Shown here piece after piece: positions 5,728 through 13,069 of a DNA stretch of 39,853 nt. Position 1 is the stretch's first letter, and every line of letters starts with the position of its first letter. A model generated the notes under the pieces. The model did no database searches, was not told the origin of the DNA, and saw only the letters and a program-made list of their open reading frames with translations. The translations under genes were made by a program, and so were the position numbers. This DNA comes from a virus: the IMG/VR virus record IMGVR_UViG_3300046459_000303, positions 1 through 39,853 of that record. The stretch is one strand, 5' to 3'.

Positions 5728-6711
5728 ATGCCGTGTCAGAAACGGTGTGAACTGGTGAGTCCTCAATCGGACCCGTCCCAACGCAAGCCCATCGTCATCG
5801 GTTTCGACCTGATCAAACGCATCCGCGATTCTGATTTAGACACCCTCGACAAACTCACCGCCCTCGTCTTCGCCAGCCACGTCAACGAGGCCGGCTTAGC
5901 GTGGCCGGCGATCGAAACCATCGCCGCGATGATCAGCCGGGACCGACGCACCGCGACGCGCTGCGTGACGAAGCTGATCGAGTATGGCTTTCTCGAACCC
6001 AGAAGCTCACGCAAGGGTGGCCCCGGCCTCTCCACGATTTTCTTTTTGAACGCGGCCCCGCTGCGACGGGATCCGAAGCTGGATGCGCTGGCCGCCGCCC
6101 GCGAAGCTCGGCGGCGTGGATCGGGCCGCTTTATGGATGAGATGGATAATAACCCTGACACCGATGTCATGGTTAATGACCACGATAACCCTGACACGGG
6201 TGACATGGTTAACAACCAACCATGTCACCCACGACCGCTAACCATGACACCGGTGACCGCTAACCATGACACCGGTGTCAGGGGAACAGTACATAGAACA
6301 GTACAAGGAACAGTACAAGCACTAACCACCGCCGAGTGTACAGAACTGGATCAAGAGCAGGTGCGCACAAAACGCGCACCGCCTCAGGATGTCGTTTCCG
6401 TTGTCGGTTGGGGGATTCGTTCCGCTGATCGCGCCGCTTTCGAAACTGAATTGACGACGCTGGCGATGCCCGGCCCGTTCGCGTCAGCGAAGACGGCGCG
6501 CCTCTGGGGCTATCGCGTCTTCGACCATCGGCCCAATCTGGCCTTCGATGTTCACGCCGATCGTCTGCTAACTAAACTGCTGAAGTTGGGAATTGCGACG
6601 TCGATCGAGCAGTGCCGATCTGCGATGTGCGATGTGTATGACCAACGCTCAATGCGTGATCGTGCATGGGATCCACAGGCGGCACGTGACCGCCGGGTCG
6701 GACGCCGATGA
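5728..6711 (+). CDS. Winged-helix phage replication initiator
   Basis: A 327-residue protein. Residues about 20-110 form a winged helix: LDKLTALVFASHVNE, then WPAIETIAAMISRDRRTATRCVTKLIEYGFLEP, the pattern of phage replisome organiser and lambda-O or DnaT-like N-terminal domains. A low-complexity centre (about 140-205) is encoded by iteron-like repeats. The C-terminal 110 residues form a helical domain that could recruit a host helicase loader. The start is uncertain: ATG at 5728, or GTG at 5755; neither has a good ribosome site. No primase or helicase gene accompanies it, so replication probably depends on host proteins. It overlaps the next gene as ATGA. Confidence 0.7.
   Translation: MPCQKRCELVSPQSDPSQRKPIVIGFDLIKRIRDSDLDTLDKLTALVFASHVNEAGLAWPAIETIAAMISRDRRTATRCVTKLIEYGFLEPRSSRKGGPGLSTIFFLNAAPLRRDPKLDALAAAREARRRGSGRFMDEMDNNPDTDVMVNDHDNPDTGDMVNNQPCHPRPLTMTPVTANHDTGVRGTVHRTVQGTVQALTTAECTELDQEQVRTKRAPPQDVVSVVGWGIRSADRAAFETELTTLAMPGPFASAKTARLWGYRVFDHRPNLAFDVHADRLLTKLLKLGIATSIEQCRSAMCDVYDQRSMRDRAWDPQAARDRRVGRR
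6150..6318. repeat. Iteron-like repeats; candidate replication origin
   Basis: Two imperfect palindromes (6150-6176 and 6186-6212) have arms TAACCCTGACA and TGWCATGGTTA. A half-site lies near 6217-6229. Two exact 22-bp direct repeats (6234-6255, 6256-6277) contain TAACCATGACACCGGTG. Three 12-bp repeats of (G/A)GAACAGTACA(A/T) follow (6283-6294, 6295-6306, 6307-6318). All lie within the coding sequence of the replication protein, as the lambda origin lies within gene O. Origin function is inferred. Confidence 0.65.
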
Positions 6712-6956
6712 CCGAATGGACGCGCTTTCCCATCCCCGTGCGCTGCGGCTTCTGTGGGGCCACACTCCCGCCGCAGGCGCCCGTCCGTGTCACGCACGTG
6801 GTCGGCGTCACACGCGATTTCGTGCGCTGTGAGGAATGCGTCGGCGACGCGCCGCGGGACGTGCCCGACCACAAGCTATCGCCGCGTCCGGCCCGTGTCG
6901 ATGGGTCGGTCTTACTCAAAGACGCCGGGCCGGGCTGGATGCCCTACCGCGAATGA
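6708..6956 (+). CDS. Zinc-finger-like phage protein, 82 aa
   Basis: CGFCG near residue 13 and CEEC near residue 41 form a likely treble-clef or ribbon zinc site. The rest is short and charged. It overlaps the replication gene by ATGA and the next gene by ATGA, so the three are probably translationally coupled. A role in replication or DNA binding is only suggested by position. Confidence 0.7.
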   Translation: MTEWTRFPIPVRCGFCGATLPPQAPVRVTHVVGVTRDFVRCEECVGDAPRDVPDHKLSPRPARVDGSVLLKDAGPGWMPYRE

Positions 6957-7141
6957 CTACACCGGTTCCACCGGACGAATCGATTGGCGACAGTGGGCGA
7001 GAACACCTGCGGCGGCACCGGGTTGCCCGCCCTATGCCGCGGAGGTGCGCCTATGTCTCGCTTCTCTGGGAGGGGTGCGCGCGATCGTTGCCAGCGATTC
7101 GTCCGGACGGGAAATCTGAGAAGTGTGAGAAGCACGTGTGA
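6953..7141 (+). CDS. Hypothetical protein, 62 aa
   Basis: A short basic reading frame that starts on the ATGA overlap of the preceding gene. It has two Cys in its second half and ends in KSEKCEKHV, encoded by the TCTGAGAAG repeats. No family is recognised. The start overlap supports translation, but the composition is not strongly coding. Confidence 0.45.
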   Translation: MTTPVPPDESIGDSGREHLRRHRVARPMPRRCAYVSLLWEGCARSLPAIRPDGKSEKCEKHV

Positions 7142-7220
7142 GAAGTGAGAAACATAACACCGTGAATTTCCTTAAGGAATTGCGCATGACCCCGCAATCT
7201 GAGAAGCACTCGTGAGAAGT
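7113..7220. promoter_or_regulatory. Second cluster of TCTGAGAAG motifs with a palindrome
   Basis: ATCTGAGAAG occurs near 7114 and near 7198, with further TGTGAGAAG and CGTGAGAAG units between. The block TGAGAAGCAC-NN-GTGAGAAGT appears twice. Between the clusters lies the 12-bp palindrome TTCCTTAAGGAA (7168-7179). The motifs resemble the operators at 4446-4501, so the same regulator may act here, just upstream of the nuclease-to-terminase operon. A nine-codon reading frame (7186-7215) overlaps the second cluster. Confidence 0.45.
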
Positions 7221-7240
7221 CGAATGGCACAGGTGTTGCC

Positions 7241-7654
7241 TTGAGTCGCTGGACCCTTGCAGATGTCGCCCGCGTACAGGCCCGGCACGCGCTCGCGCCC
7301 GAGCCGGCGCCGCGGGCCAAGTACGGGAACAAAAAACAGACCGTCAACGGCCTTACCTTTGACTCGAAAAAGGAAGCCGAATTTTACCTGATGCTCAAGA
7401 TGCGCGAGCGCCTGAAGGAAATCGACGGCCTCGAATTGCAGCCCGTGTTCGCGCTGTATGTCGAACCGCCCGGCCGGGGCCGGATTCACATCGGAGACTT
7501 TACGCCCGATTTCCGCTATTGGGAACGCCTGCCGAGTGGGGAGGACGCCTTGCGCGTCGTGGACGTGAAAAGCGAGCCGACGAAAACCGAAGCCTATCGT
7601 CTCCGGAAAAAAATGGCGGAGGCGCTGTACGGCATCGAGGTACTTGAGGTGTAA
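7241..7654 (+). CDS. DUF1064 family nuclease-like protein
   Basis: A 137-residue protein with the DUF1064 layout: AKYGNKKQTVNGLTFDSKKEAEFY, then LELQPVF, HIGDFTPDFRYWE, RVVDVKSEPTKTEAYRLRKKM and ending in ALYGIEVLEV. The E in KKEAE, the D of DFTPDF and the DVK motif are in the order expected of a PD-(D/E)XK nuclease core. Members occur in phage DNA-metabolism regions and are thought to be resolvase or endonuclease-like. The start is TTG with AGGTG five bases upstream; no ATG fits the frame. Confidence 0.85.
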   Translation: MSRWTLADVARVQARHALAPEPAPRAKYGNKKQTVNGLTFDSKKEAEFYLMLKMRERLKEIDGLELQPVFALYVEPPGRGRIHIGDFTPDFRYWERLPSGEDALRVVDVKSEPTKTEAYRLRKKMAEALYGIEVLEV

Positions 7655-7656
7655 CG

Positions 7657-7962
7657 ATGGAACGACGACGCAAGATCACCGACGAACTTCGCGAACTGAT
7701 CCGCCATTGGCTCGGGCGCGGCGTGGTGCTCTCGTTCGCAGACATCGACGCGCTGCGCGAGACGCACCGCCTCGCCGAGTGGCCCCGCTGCCTCACGTGC
7801 GGGCGCGTGCTGATACCGACTGACGTGAAAAGGAGTTCCTATGAACGCCGTGCATCTACCACTCGGGATCATCGAACTCCTCACCCGCGTCGGCGAGCCG
7901 TACCTCCGCGTGCAGTCATTGATCACGAGCTTGACCAACGCGAAGACGCGTCCGCGGGGTGA
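7657..7962 (+). CDS. Hypothetical phage protein with CxxC
   Basis: The first 55 residues look genuine: a helical start (KITDELRELIRHWLGRG) followed by CLTCG. The C-terminal third overlaps the next gene in another frame and is Arg-rich, so it may be passenger sequence. The ATG follows the DUF1064 stop by two bases. The function is unknown. Confidence 0.5.
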   Translation: MERRRKITDELRELIRHWLGRGVVLSFADIDALRETHRLAEWPRCLTCGRVLIPTDVKRSSYERRASTTRDHRTPHPRRRAVPPRAVIDHELDQREDASAG

Positions 7963-8125
7963 TACCCTGCTGACGTTCGGCACCGACCAGATCACGGCGC
8001 GGGATCTGGCGCACAAGTACTACCCGATGACCGGCCTCATCGTGTGGGTGCCGACGCATCGCCTACAGGACGCGCTGCGCACACCGGAACTCGTCATCGA
8101 CGTAGAGGAGACGCCCACATGTTGA
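7841..8125 (+). CDS. Hypothetical phage protein, 94 aa
   Basis: A well-formed small protein (LPLGIIELLTRVGEPYL ... TLLTFGTDQITARDLAHKYYP) preceded by a strong AAAGGAG ribosome site. It overlaps the end of the previous gene by about 120 bases and the following membrane gene by a few bases. No family is recognised. Confidence 0.7.
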   Translation: MNAVHLPLGIIELLTRVGEPYLRVQSLITSLTNAKTRPRGDTLLTFGTDQITARDLAHKYYPMTGLIVWVPTHRLQDALRTPELVIDVEETPTC

Positions 8126-8256
8126 CCATCGCGTTACTCCTTGGCTTGGCGGCGTTCATCGTCACGATCGCGGCGGCGCTCGGACGCGCCCCCTTGTGGA
8201 TCGCGGTACTCCTACTATCCATCGCGCTGTTGCTGCAAAGCATCCCGCTCCGCTGA
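8119..8256 (+). CDS. Small membrane protein, 45 aa (holin candidate)
   Basis: The ATG is preceded by GAGGAG. The protein is almost entirely two hydrophobic segments (TIALLLGLAAFIVTIAAAL and LWIAVLLLSIALLLQSI) joined by GRAP, so it should form a membrane hairpin with both ends on one side. Its stop overlaps the next start as TGATG. Two-segment proteins of this size can be holins, but no endolysin gene is beside it, so this is only a possibility. Confidence 0.65.
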   Translation: MLTIALLLGLAAFIVTIAAALGRAPLWIAVLLLSIALLLQSIPLR

Positions 8257-8792
8257 TGGCTACTGATCCGCTGATCCCCCGCCTGAGAGCCCTTGCCGAT
8301 GAATGGCGCAAGTCTGGTGAGCCTGCTTTCAGTCTTGTCTACAGAATCGACGCCCTACTCTCCGCGCACGAGGCCGCGACACTAGCCTGTCCGCATTGCG
8401 GATTACCGTCCGTCATGCCAGAGGTCTGCACGCCAGAACTCAACGCCGTGATCCAAAAGGATCTTGAACGTGATGGTCAGTTGTTCTACGCCGGGATGGA
8501 ACATCAGGCGGCGCAGCATGTCATTCCAGAGGCCGCGACACCAGCGCCGATTGCGCTGAATGCCGCGCAAGAACATGACATCAAGCGATGGGCCGCTGAT
8601 GATCGGCTGTGGACGACTCAGGAGACTGTTGAATTCAACCTGCGGACAGTTGCTCGAAAGATTCTGGCCTCAGCCGAGGCCGCACCCATGGAGAGGCCAG
8701 AACGACGTGTCCACGCTTGTGGTGCTGAGCATGATGCTTCAGGTTGTCCATTGGGTTATCCTGCCCTTCACCCGTCCACGGAGCGCCCATGA
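8256..8792 (+). CDS. Hypothetical phage protein, 178 aa
   Basis: N-terminal helices (LIPRLRALADEWRKSGEPAF) lead into a CPHCG zinc knuckle near residue 48. This layout recurs in many small phage proteins. The C-terminal part has scattered Cys and His residues. The ATG overlaps the upstream TGA, and the downstream stop overlaps the terminase ATG, placing it in the packaging operon. The function is unknown. Confidence 0.65.
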   Translation: MATDPLIPRLRALADEWRKSGEPAFSLVYRIDALLSAHEAATLACPHCGLPSVMPEVCTPELNAVIQKDLERDGQLFYAGMEHQAAQHVIPEAATPAPIALNAAQEHDIKRWAADDRLWTTQETVEFNLRTVARKILASAEAAPMERPERRVHACGAEHDASGCPLGYPALHPSTERP

Positions 8793-10264
8793 GCGCGGCC
8801 CTCGAATTCCGCGGCGTCCACGCGGAGATCCTGCGCGACCGCAGTCCCGAGGTCGATGTGGAAGGCGCGCTCAGTTCTGGAAAAACGGTGGTCTGTCTCT
8901 GGAAAGAACTAGAAGCGCTGCGGCGCCATCCGGGGATCTGGAGTCTGATCGCACGCTACACCGGGGACGCCACTGACACGTTGCTGCGTCCGCAGTTCGA
9001 GCAGCTCGCCCGGCTGCACAACACGACACTGAAGTGGAACGCGGACGACAGCGCGTATGAGACGTTGAACGGCTCGCGCGTGTTTGCGTTCGGGCTCAAG
9101 ACGCAATCGTCGCGCGCCGAAGATCGGTACGGCAAGATCCGCGGCCTGCCCGTCTCGCGCATCTACGTGGATCAGGCCGAGCAGCTCCCCGGCGATCTCG
9201 CGCTCGAATTGCGCGCCCGGCTGCGGCCCGACATCGAGGCGCGCGTGCGCGGCAAAGTCTATCCGCGGCAACTGACTTTCAGCCCGAACCCCTGCAACGA
9301 GGAGCATTGGCTCGCGAAGCAGTTTCCCGAGAGCAACACGATCAAGGGCCGCCGGTACTACGCGCTCTCGCTATTCGACAACGCCCACAACTTGCCGCCC
9401 GACATGATCGACACGATGTTGACGGCGTACCCACCGGAACATCCGAAACACCAGACGGTAATCTTGGGCCGGCGCGGGCTCAACGTGATCGGCGATGCGG
9501 TGTATGAGAACTACTTCGATCGCGCCCGGCATGTGCGCCCCGTGCAGGCCACCGCCGGCCTCCCGCTGCTCGAAGCGTTCGAGGTGGGGCGCCACAATCC
9601 GGTGTGGATCGTCGCACAGCGATCGTTCTACGGCGGCCTGACGCTGCTGGGCGGCGTGCTCGGCCGGCGCATGGCGCTCGAAGATTTTTTGCCCCTCGTC
9701 GCCGAGAAGCGGCGCGCGTGGTTTCCGCCCGACGCGTGGGCGTTCAAAACCTGCACGTCGCCGATGGGCGCGAAAGCGAAAGTGAAATTCGGGCGCTACA
9801 CGCTGTTGCGGCAACTCGAACACGCCGGCTATCGGCCGGAGTATCGCGACGGCGGCAACGCGCCCGATGTCCGGCTGGCCATCATCGAGGAGGTCGCCAG
9901 CCTGTTGCGCCGGCAGACGCGGGACCACGGGCCGGCGCTCAGTCTCGCCGACACGCCTGACCACTGGCGCTCGGTGAGTCTGGACGGCACCGACAAGCCG
10001 CTGGCGTTTGCGAGCTTCGCCTTCGAAGGCGGCTATGTGTGGGATGAGCACACGATCAGCGTGGCCAACAAGGACGTCCGACAACCGCACGAAGATGACG
10101 AGTACGCCAACGTCATGCACGCCATCGAACACCTGATCCTGAATTTCTGTGTGGATGAACTCTCGGCCGACGAGCGCGAGACGCGCCGCTTGCGCGTGCG
10201 CCAGCAACAGCGGCAACAGGCGCCGCCGCCGCCGACCATCAAGCACGGATGGATGGCGCAATGA
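8789..10264 (+). CDS. terL: Terminase large subunit
   Basis: A 491-residue packaging motor. The ATPase domain has a variant Walker A, GALSSGKT (residues 26-33), and Walker B IYVDQAE with D128 and E131. The RNase-H-like nuclease begins around FEVGRHNP (residues 264-271); the first acidic residue there is E265 where Asp is usual. The region to about residue 460 keeps the terminase pattern (TIKGRRYYA, DGGNAPDVRLAI). The start is the ATG overlapping the preceding stop as ATGA. It cuts and translocates phage DNA into the prohead with the portal. No small-subunit gene is recognised among the neighbours. Confidence 0.92.
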   Translation: MSAALEFRGVHAEILRDRSPEVDVEGALSSGKTVVCLWKELEALRRHPGIWSLIARYTGDATDTLLRPQFEQLARLHNTTLKWNADDSAYETLNGSRVFAFGLKTQSSRAEDRYGKIRGLPVSRIYVDQAEQLPGDLALELRARLRPDIEARVRGKVYPRQLTFSPNPCNEEHWLAKQFPESNTIKGRRYYALSLFDNAHNLPPDMIDTMLTAYPPEHPKHQTVILGRRGLNVIGDAVYENYFDRARHVRPVQATAGLPLLEAFEVGRHNPVWIVAQRSFYGGLTLLGGVLGRRMALEDFLPLVAEKRRAWFPPDAWAFKTCTSPMGAKAKVKFGRYTLLRQLEHAGYRPEYRDGGNAPDVRLAIIEEVASLLRRQTRDHGPALSLADTPDHWRSVSLDGTDKPLAFASFAFEGGYVWDEHTISVANKDVRQPHEDDEYANVMHAIEHLILNFCVDELSADERETRRLRVRQQQRQQAPPPPTIKHGWMAQ

Positions 10265-10581
10265 GAACCTTCTGGTTGTCGTTTAGCGATCCCGAGCTAC
10301 CCAATGGCGAGCAATTTCTCGGTGTCGCCCTCATCGACGTCACCGACGCCGACGCGGCGACAGCCATCGTGCAGCTCAGGGCGAAATTTCCAGCGGCGGC
10401 ACCGGGCGCTGAGTGGATCGCCGCGGCGATCCAATGCGCATGGGACATGCAGTGCAATCCCGGCGGCGAGATTCTGACGATCGACGTGACCGGCGAACAC
10501 GAAGCGGACAAGGTGCCGCGCAATCGGCTGTTGTCGAAGGCGGACCTGAGCGATCTCGGAATCGGCGTAGTCGAGCCGTGA
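10261..10581 (+). CDS. Hypothetical phage protein, 106 aa
   Basis: A mixed alpha/beta protein starting RTFWLSFSDPELPNGEQFLGVALIDV. Its ATG overlaps the terminase stop as ATGA. The opening FWLSFSD and FLGVALID pattern is found in small proteins next to phage terminases, which supports coding, but the function is unknown. Confidence 0.7.
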   Translation: MRTFWLSFSDPELPNGEQFLGVALIDVTDADAATAIVQLRAKFPAAAPGAEWIAAAIQCAWDMQCNPGGEILTIDVTGEHEADKVPRNRLLSKADLSDLGIGVVEP

Positions 10582-10594
10582 GGAGGAGAGTGCC

Positions 10595-10726
10595 ATGGTG
10601 AATGTGGTGATGGTTGCGGCAACGATCGCGGTACTCATCATGGGGATTGAGGTGAGCCGCCATCTCGTGGTCGGGCGCCGGCTCCAGCCATCGACCTTGG
10701 ATCGGCTCCGGGCGCTGAAGCGCTAG
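10595..10726 (+). CDS. Small membrane protein, 43 aa
   Basis: A strong GAGGAGGAGAG ribosome site precedes the ATG. The N-terminal half (VNVVMVAATIAVLIMGIEV) is one transmembrane segment; the C-terminal half is basic (RRLQPSTLDRLRALKR). This is the architecture of single-pass phage membrane proteins. Function unknown; a lysis or virion-assembly role is speculative. Confidence 0.6.
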   Translation: MVNVVMVAATIAVLIMGIEVSRHLVVGRRLQPSTLDRLRALKR

Positions 10727-10734
10727 GATTGAGA

Positions 10735-11256
10735 ATGATTTACATTCAGACAAGTTCCACGGCCGACACGCGCACCTGCGATTACACGACGGTGACAAAA
10801 GAGACGTTGCGGGCGAGTTCCGTGCAACATATTGGTGACGTCCGCGCGTCGCTGGGGTTCTTTCAAGATGAACTCCATGCGGCCGGGGAGCGGCACGACA
10901 GGGACAAACTCACGGACCTTGATGGGTTCCATCGCGATTTCGTGACCGGCTTTACGGTCACGGAGTGGTGGGACCGTCACCGCAAAGTGAATCGCCACCA
11001 CTTGGATGAGGCGGACGGCATCCCCGAGGATGTGAACCTGATCGACGTGCTGGATTTCATCGCGGATTGCGTGATGGCCGGCATGGGCCGATCCGGGAGC
11101 GTCTATGCGCTCCACCTGCCGCCAGAACTCTTGGAACGTGCGTTCCAGAACACGGTCACGGCGCTCAAGGCCGTCGTGGTGGTTGACGAAGACGTGACAA
11201 CGACGCAGGACGCCCTAGCCACGCGTCCCGACAACCGGGGGAGACAGGAACCATGA
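10735..11256 (+). CDS. DUF5662-like phage protein
   Basis: A 173-residue helical protein. The core has HIGDVRASLGFFQDEL, GERHDRDKL, RKVNRHHLDEAD and VNLIDVLDFIADCVMAG, which matches the His/Asp-rich pattern of DUF5662 (H-D-K-L, later HH, then LID). Conserved His and Asp could bind a metal. An upstream TTG is possible, but the ATG with an AGGATTGAG site is preferred. The biochemical role of the family is not established to my knowledge. Confidence 0.75.
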   Translation: MIYIQTSSTADTRTCDYTTVTKETLRASSVQHIGDVRASLGFFQDELHAAGERHDRDKLTDLDGFHRDFVTGFTVTEWWDRHRKVNRHHLDEADGIPEDVNLIDVLDFIADCVMAGMGRSGSVYALHLPPELLERAFQNTVTALKAVVVVDEDVTTTQDALATRPDNRGRQEP

Positions 11257-11259
11257 TCC

Positions 11260-12600
11260 GTGACGAACGAGCAAATGTCCGCGACGCTCACGGCGGCGAT
11301 CGCGCTGACGACGCAGGTGCGCGACGCGCTCGCGGTCACACCGCCGCCGGCTGACATCATCGACGTCAACCCCGGCGCGAATCTCCAAGCGATCATCGAC
11401 AGCGCCGCCGCCGGCGCGACGATCCGCTTGGCGCCCGGCTGGTATGACGGCGCCCTGCAGATTCGCAAGTCGCTGCACGTCATCCCGCTCAACCCCCCGC
11501 CCAACGGCCAAGCGACGGCGGACGCGCCGGTGTGGCTCACGAGTCACGCGGACGACACCGTGTGGATCACGCCGGAGGCCACCGATGTGAGCTGGCTCGG
11601 CATCGGCGTCCGCAATCAGAATGCGGCGGGGGAGTGGTTCGCGGTGCAAGGGTCGCGCGTCATCTTCGATCGCTGCACCGGGCTCGGCGACCCCACCCAT
11701 GGGCAGCATCGCGGCTGGCGCATGGAAGGCCCAACGATCGTGATGGTGAACTGCTACGCCGATGACGTCGGGCTGCCCGGTCGCGACTCGGCGGTGGTCG
11801 GCGGCTGGCAGGATATCAATGGCCTCGATATCGACAAATGTTATTTCAGGGGCGGTGCCGAAACGGTGTTGTTCGGCGGGGCCGATGCGCCGGCGGCGGA
11901 TCGGATGCCGCGCAATATCCGGATCACGTCCAGCACGTTGAGCAAGAACCCCGCGTGGTATGGCATGGGCTGGCAGCTCAAAAATGCCTTCGAGTTGAAA
12001 TGCGGCGTCGGCGTCTACATGGCCGATTGCCTGCTCGAATACGGCGGCGTCGCCGAAGGGCAGGCCGCGTACCTGATCGTGCTGACCGTGCGCAATCAGG
12101 ATGGCGGCGCGCCGTGGTCCACCGTCGAAGATGTGCTGATCGAACGCTGCTTGTGCCGGTACGGCGGCGGCGGCGTCAATGTCTTGGGTACCGACAACGT
12201 GCATCCGTCCGGCCGGATGACGAACGTCACACTCCGGGATTGCAAGTTTACCGGCCTCAACCCCGAGGGCGTGTGGTCACAGGGGGGCTACAAGGGATCG
12301 GGCCGGTGCGTGATGTTCGATGGGGCGCCGCACCGCCTGACCTTCGACGGGATCACCATGGAAGGCACCCACATGGGCGCGCTCGGCTATTTCCTCAATC
12401 GCCCGCAGCAACCGACACAGTTGACGCTCCGCAACTGGAACTACTGTACGAGCGAATACGGATGGATCATCGACGCCGATGGGATGGATCTCCCGCCCGC
12501 GTCAACGAATCTTCACGCGCTCATGCCGGATCTCGTGTACGAGATCACGGCGACTGATCCCGGCGCGTCAGTCGGCGCGCCCTTCCGCCAGTGGGTCTGA
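11260..12600 (+). CDS. Right-handed beta-helix tail spike
   Basis: A 446-residue protein. About 30 helical residues are followed by DVNPGANLQAIIDSAAAGATIRLAPGWYDG, the usual entry of a pectate-lyase-like beta helix. Repeated short strand turns follow, with IDKCYF, IRITSSTL, VLIERCLCRYGGGG, VTLRDCKF and LTFDGITMEG. Such proteins form trimeric tail spikes that bind or cut surface polysaccharide. No catalytic residues can be assigned by eye. The start is GTG after an AGGA site; ATG at 11275 is also in frame. It stands between the terminase and portal genes rather than at the end of the tail genes. Confidence 0.75.
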   Translation: MTNEQMSATLTAAIALTTQVRDALAVTPPPADIIDVNPGANLQAIIDSAAAGATIRLAPGWYDGALQIRKSLHVIPLNPPPNGQATADAPVWLTSHADDTVWITPEATDVSWLGIGVRNQNAAGEWFAVQGSRVIFDRCTGLGDPTHGQHRGWRMEGPTIVMVNCYADDVGLPGRDSAVVGGWQDINGLDIDKCYFRGGAETVLFGGADAPAADRMPRNIRITSSTLSKNPAWYGMGWQLKNAFELKCGVGVYMADCLLEYGGVAEGQAAYLIVLTVRNQDGGAPWSTVEDVLIERCLCRYGGGGVNVLGTDNVHPSGRMTNVTLRDCKFTGLNPEGVWSQGGYKGSGRCVMFDGAPHRLTFDGITMEGTHMGALGYFLNRPQQPTQLTLRNWNYCTSEYGWIIDADGMDLPPASTNLHALMPDLVYEITATDPGASVGAPFRQWV

Positions 12601-12603
12601 GTC

Positions 12604-12996
12604 ATGTCTGAATTAACCCAACAACTCGCCCGTCTCGTGCTCTCGCGGATTGCGCGCAAGCCGCCCGAAGAACCCCTCACCGTCGCGCAATGGCTGGCCC
12701 GCGCGCAGGCGGCGCATCTCGCCTACCGCCGCGCGCACGACGACCGCCAGCACGCGCCGGCCGCTGCGGCCTTAGAGGAAGCCGCGGAAGCTCGCGCACA
12801 GGCCGAACTCTTGGATCCGGATCATCTCGATCCGGCGTGGACCGACACCGGCGGCACGCATCCGCACGGGGAAGCCACGCATGACGCCTTTCAGGAACCA
12901 CTCTTGCGCTACTACGTGACCAAGCTGGAACTCGTGCGGCCCGGTGATCCGCCGATCCCGCCGCCGTCGCCCACGGCGACCCTGACGACGCACTAA
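12604..12996 (+). CDS. Hypothetical phage protein, 130 aa
   Basis: The first 75 residues are strongly helical and Ala/Arg/Glu-rich (VAQWLARAQAAHLAYRRAH, AAALEEAAEARAQ). A His/Pro/Thr-rich tail ends with a polyproline segment. It sits between the spike and portal genes with only three bases after the spike stop. No family is recognised. Confidence 0.65.
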   Translation: MSELTQQLARLVLSRIARKPPEEPLTVAQWLARAQAAHLAYRRAHDDRQHAPAAAALEEAAEARAQAELLDPDHLDPAWTDTGGTHPHGEATHDAFQEPLLRYYVTKLELVRPGDPPIPPPSPTATLTTH

Positions 12997-13069
12997 CACC
13001 GGCGCCTTGCCACGGGCGCATCACCTGACACGTCGTTGACACACGAGAGGGGGGAGACAGGACCATGCG

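Noticed and set aside
5463-5750. 95-aa plus-strand reading frame
   Set aside because: It runs through the perfect terminator stem and the candidate small RNA, has no ribosome site, and its sequence is low-complexity.
13035-13063. TTGACA before the portal gene as a promoter
   Set aside because: No acceptable -10 box is found at 15-19 bases; the following run of G is a ribosome site.
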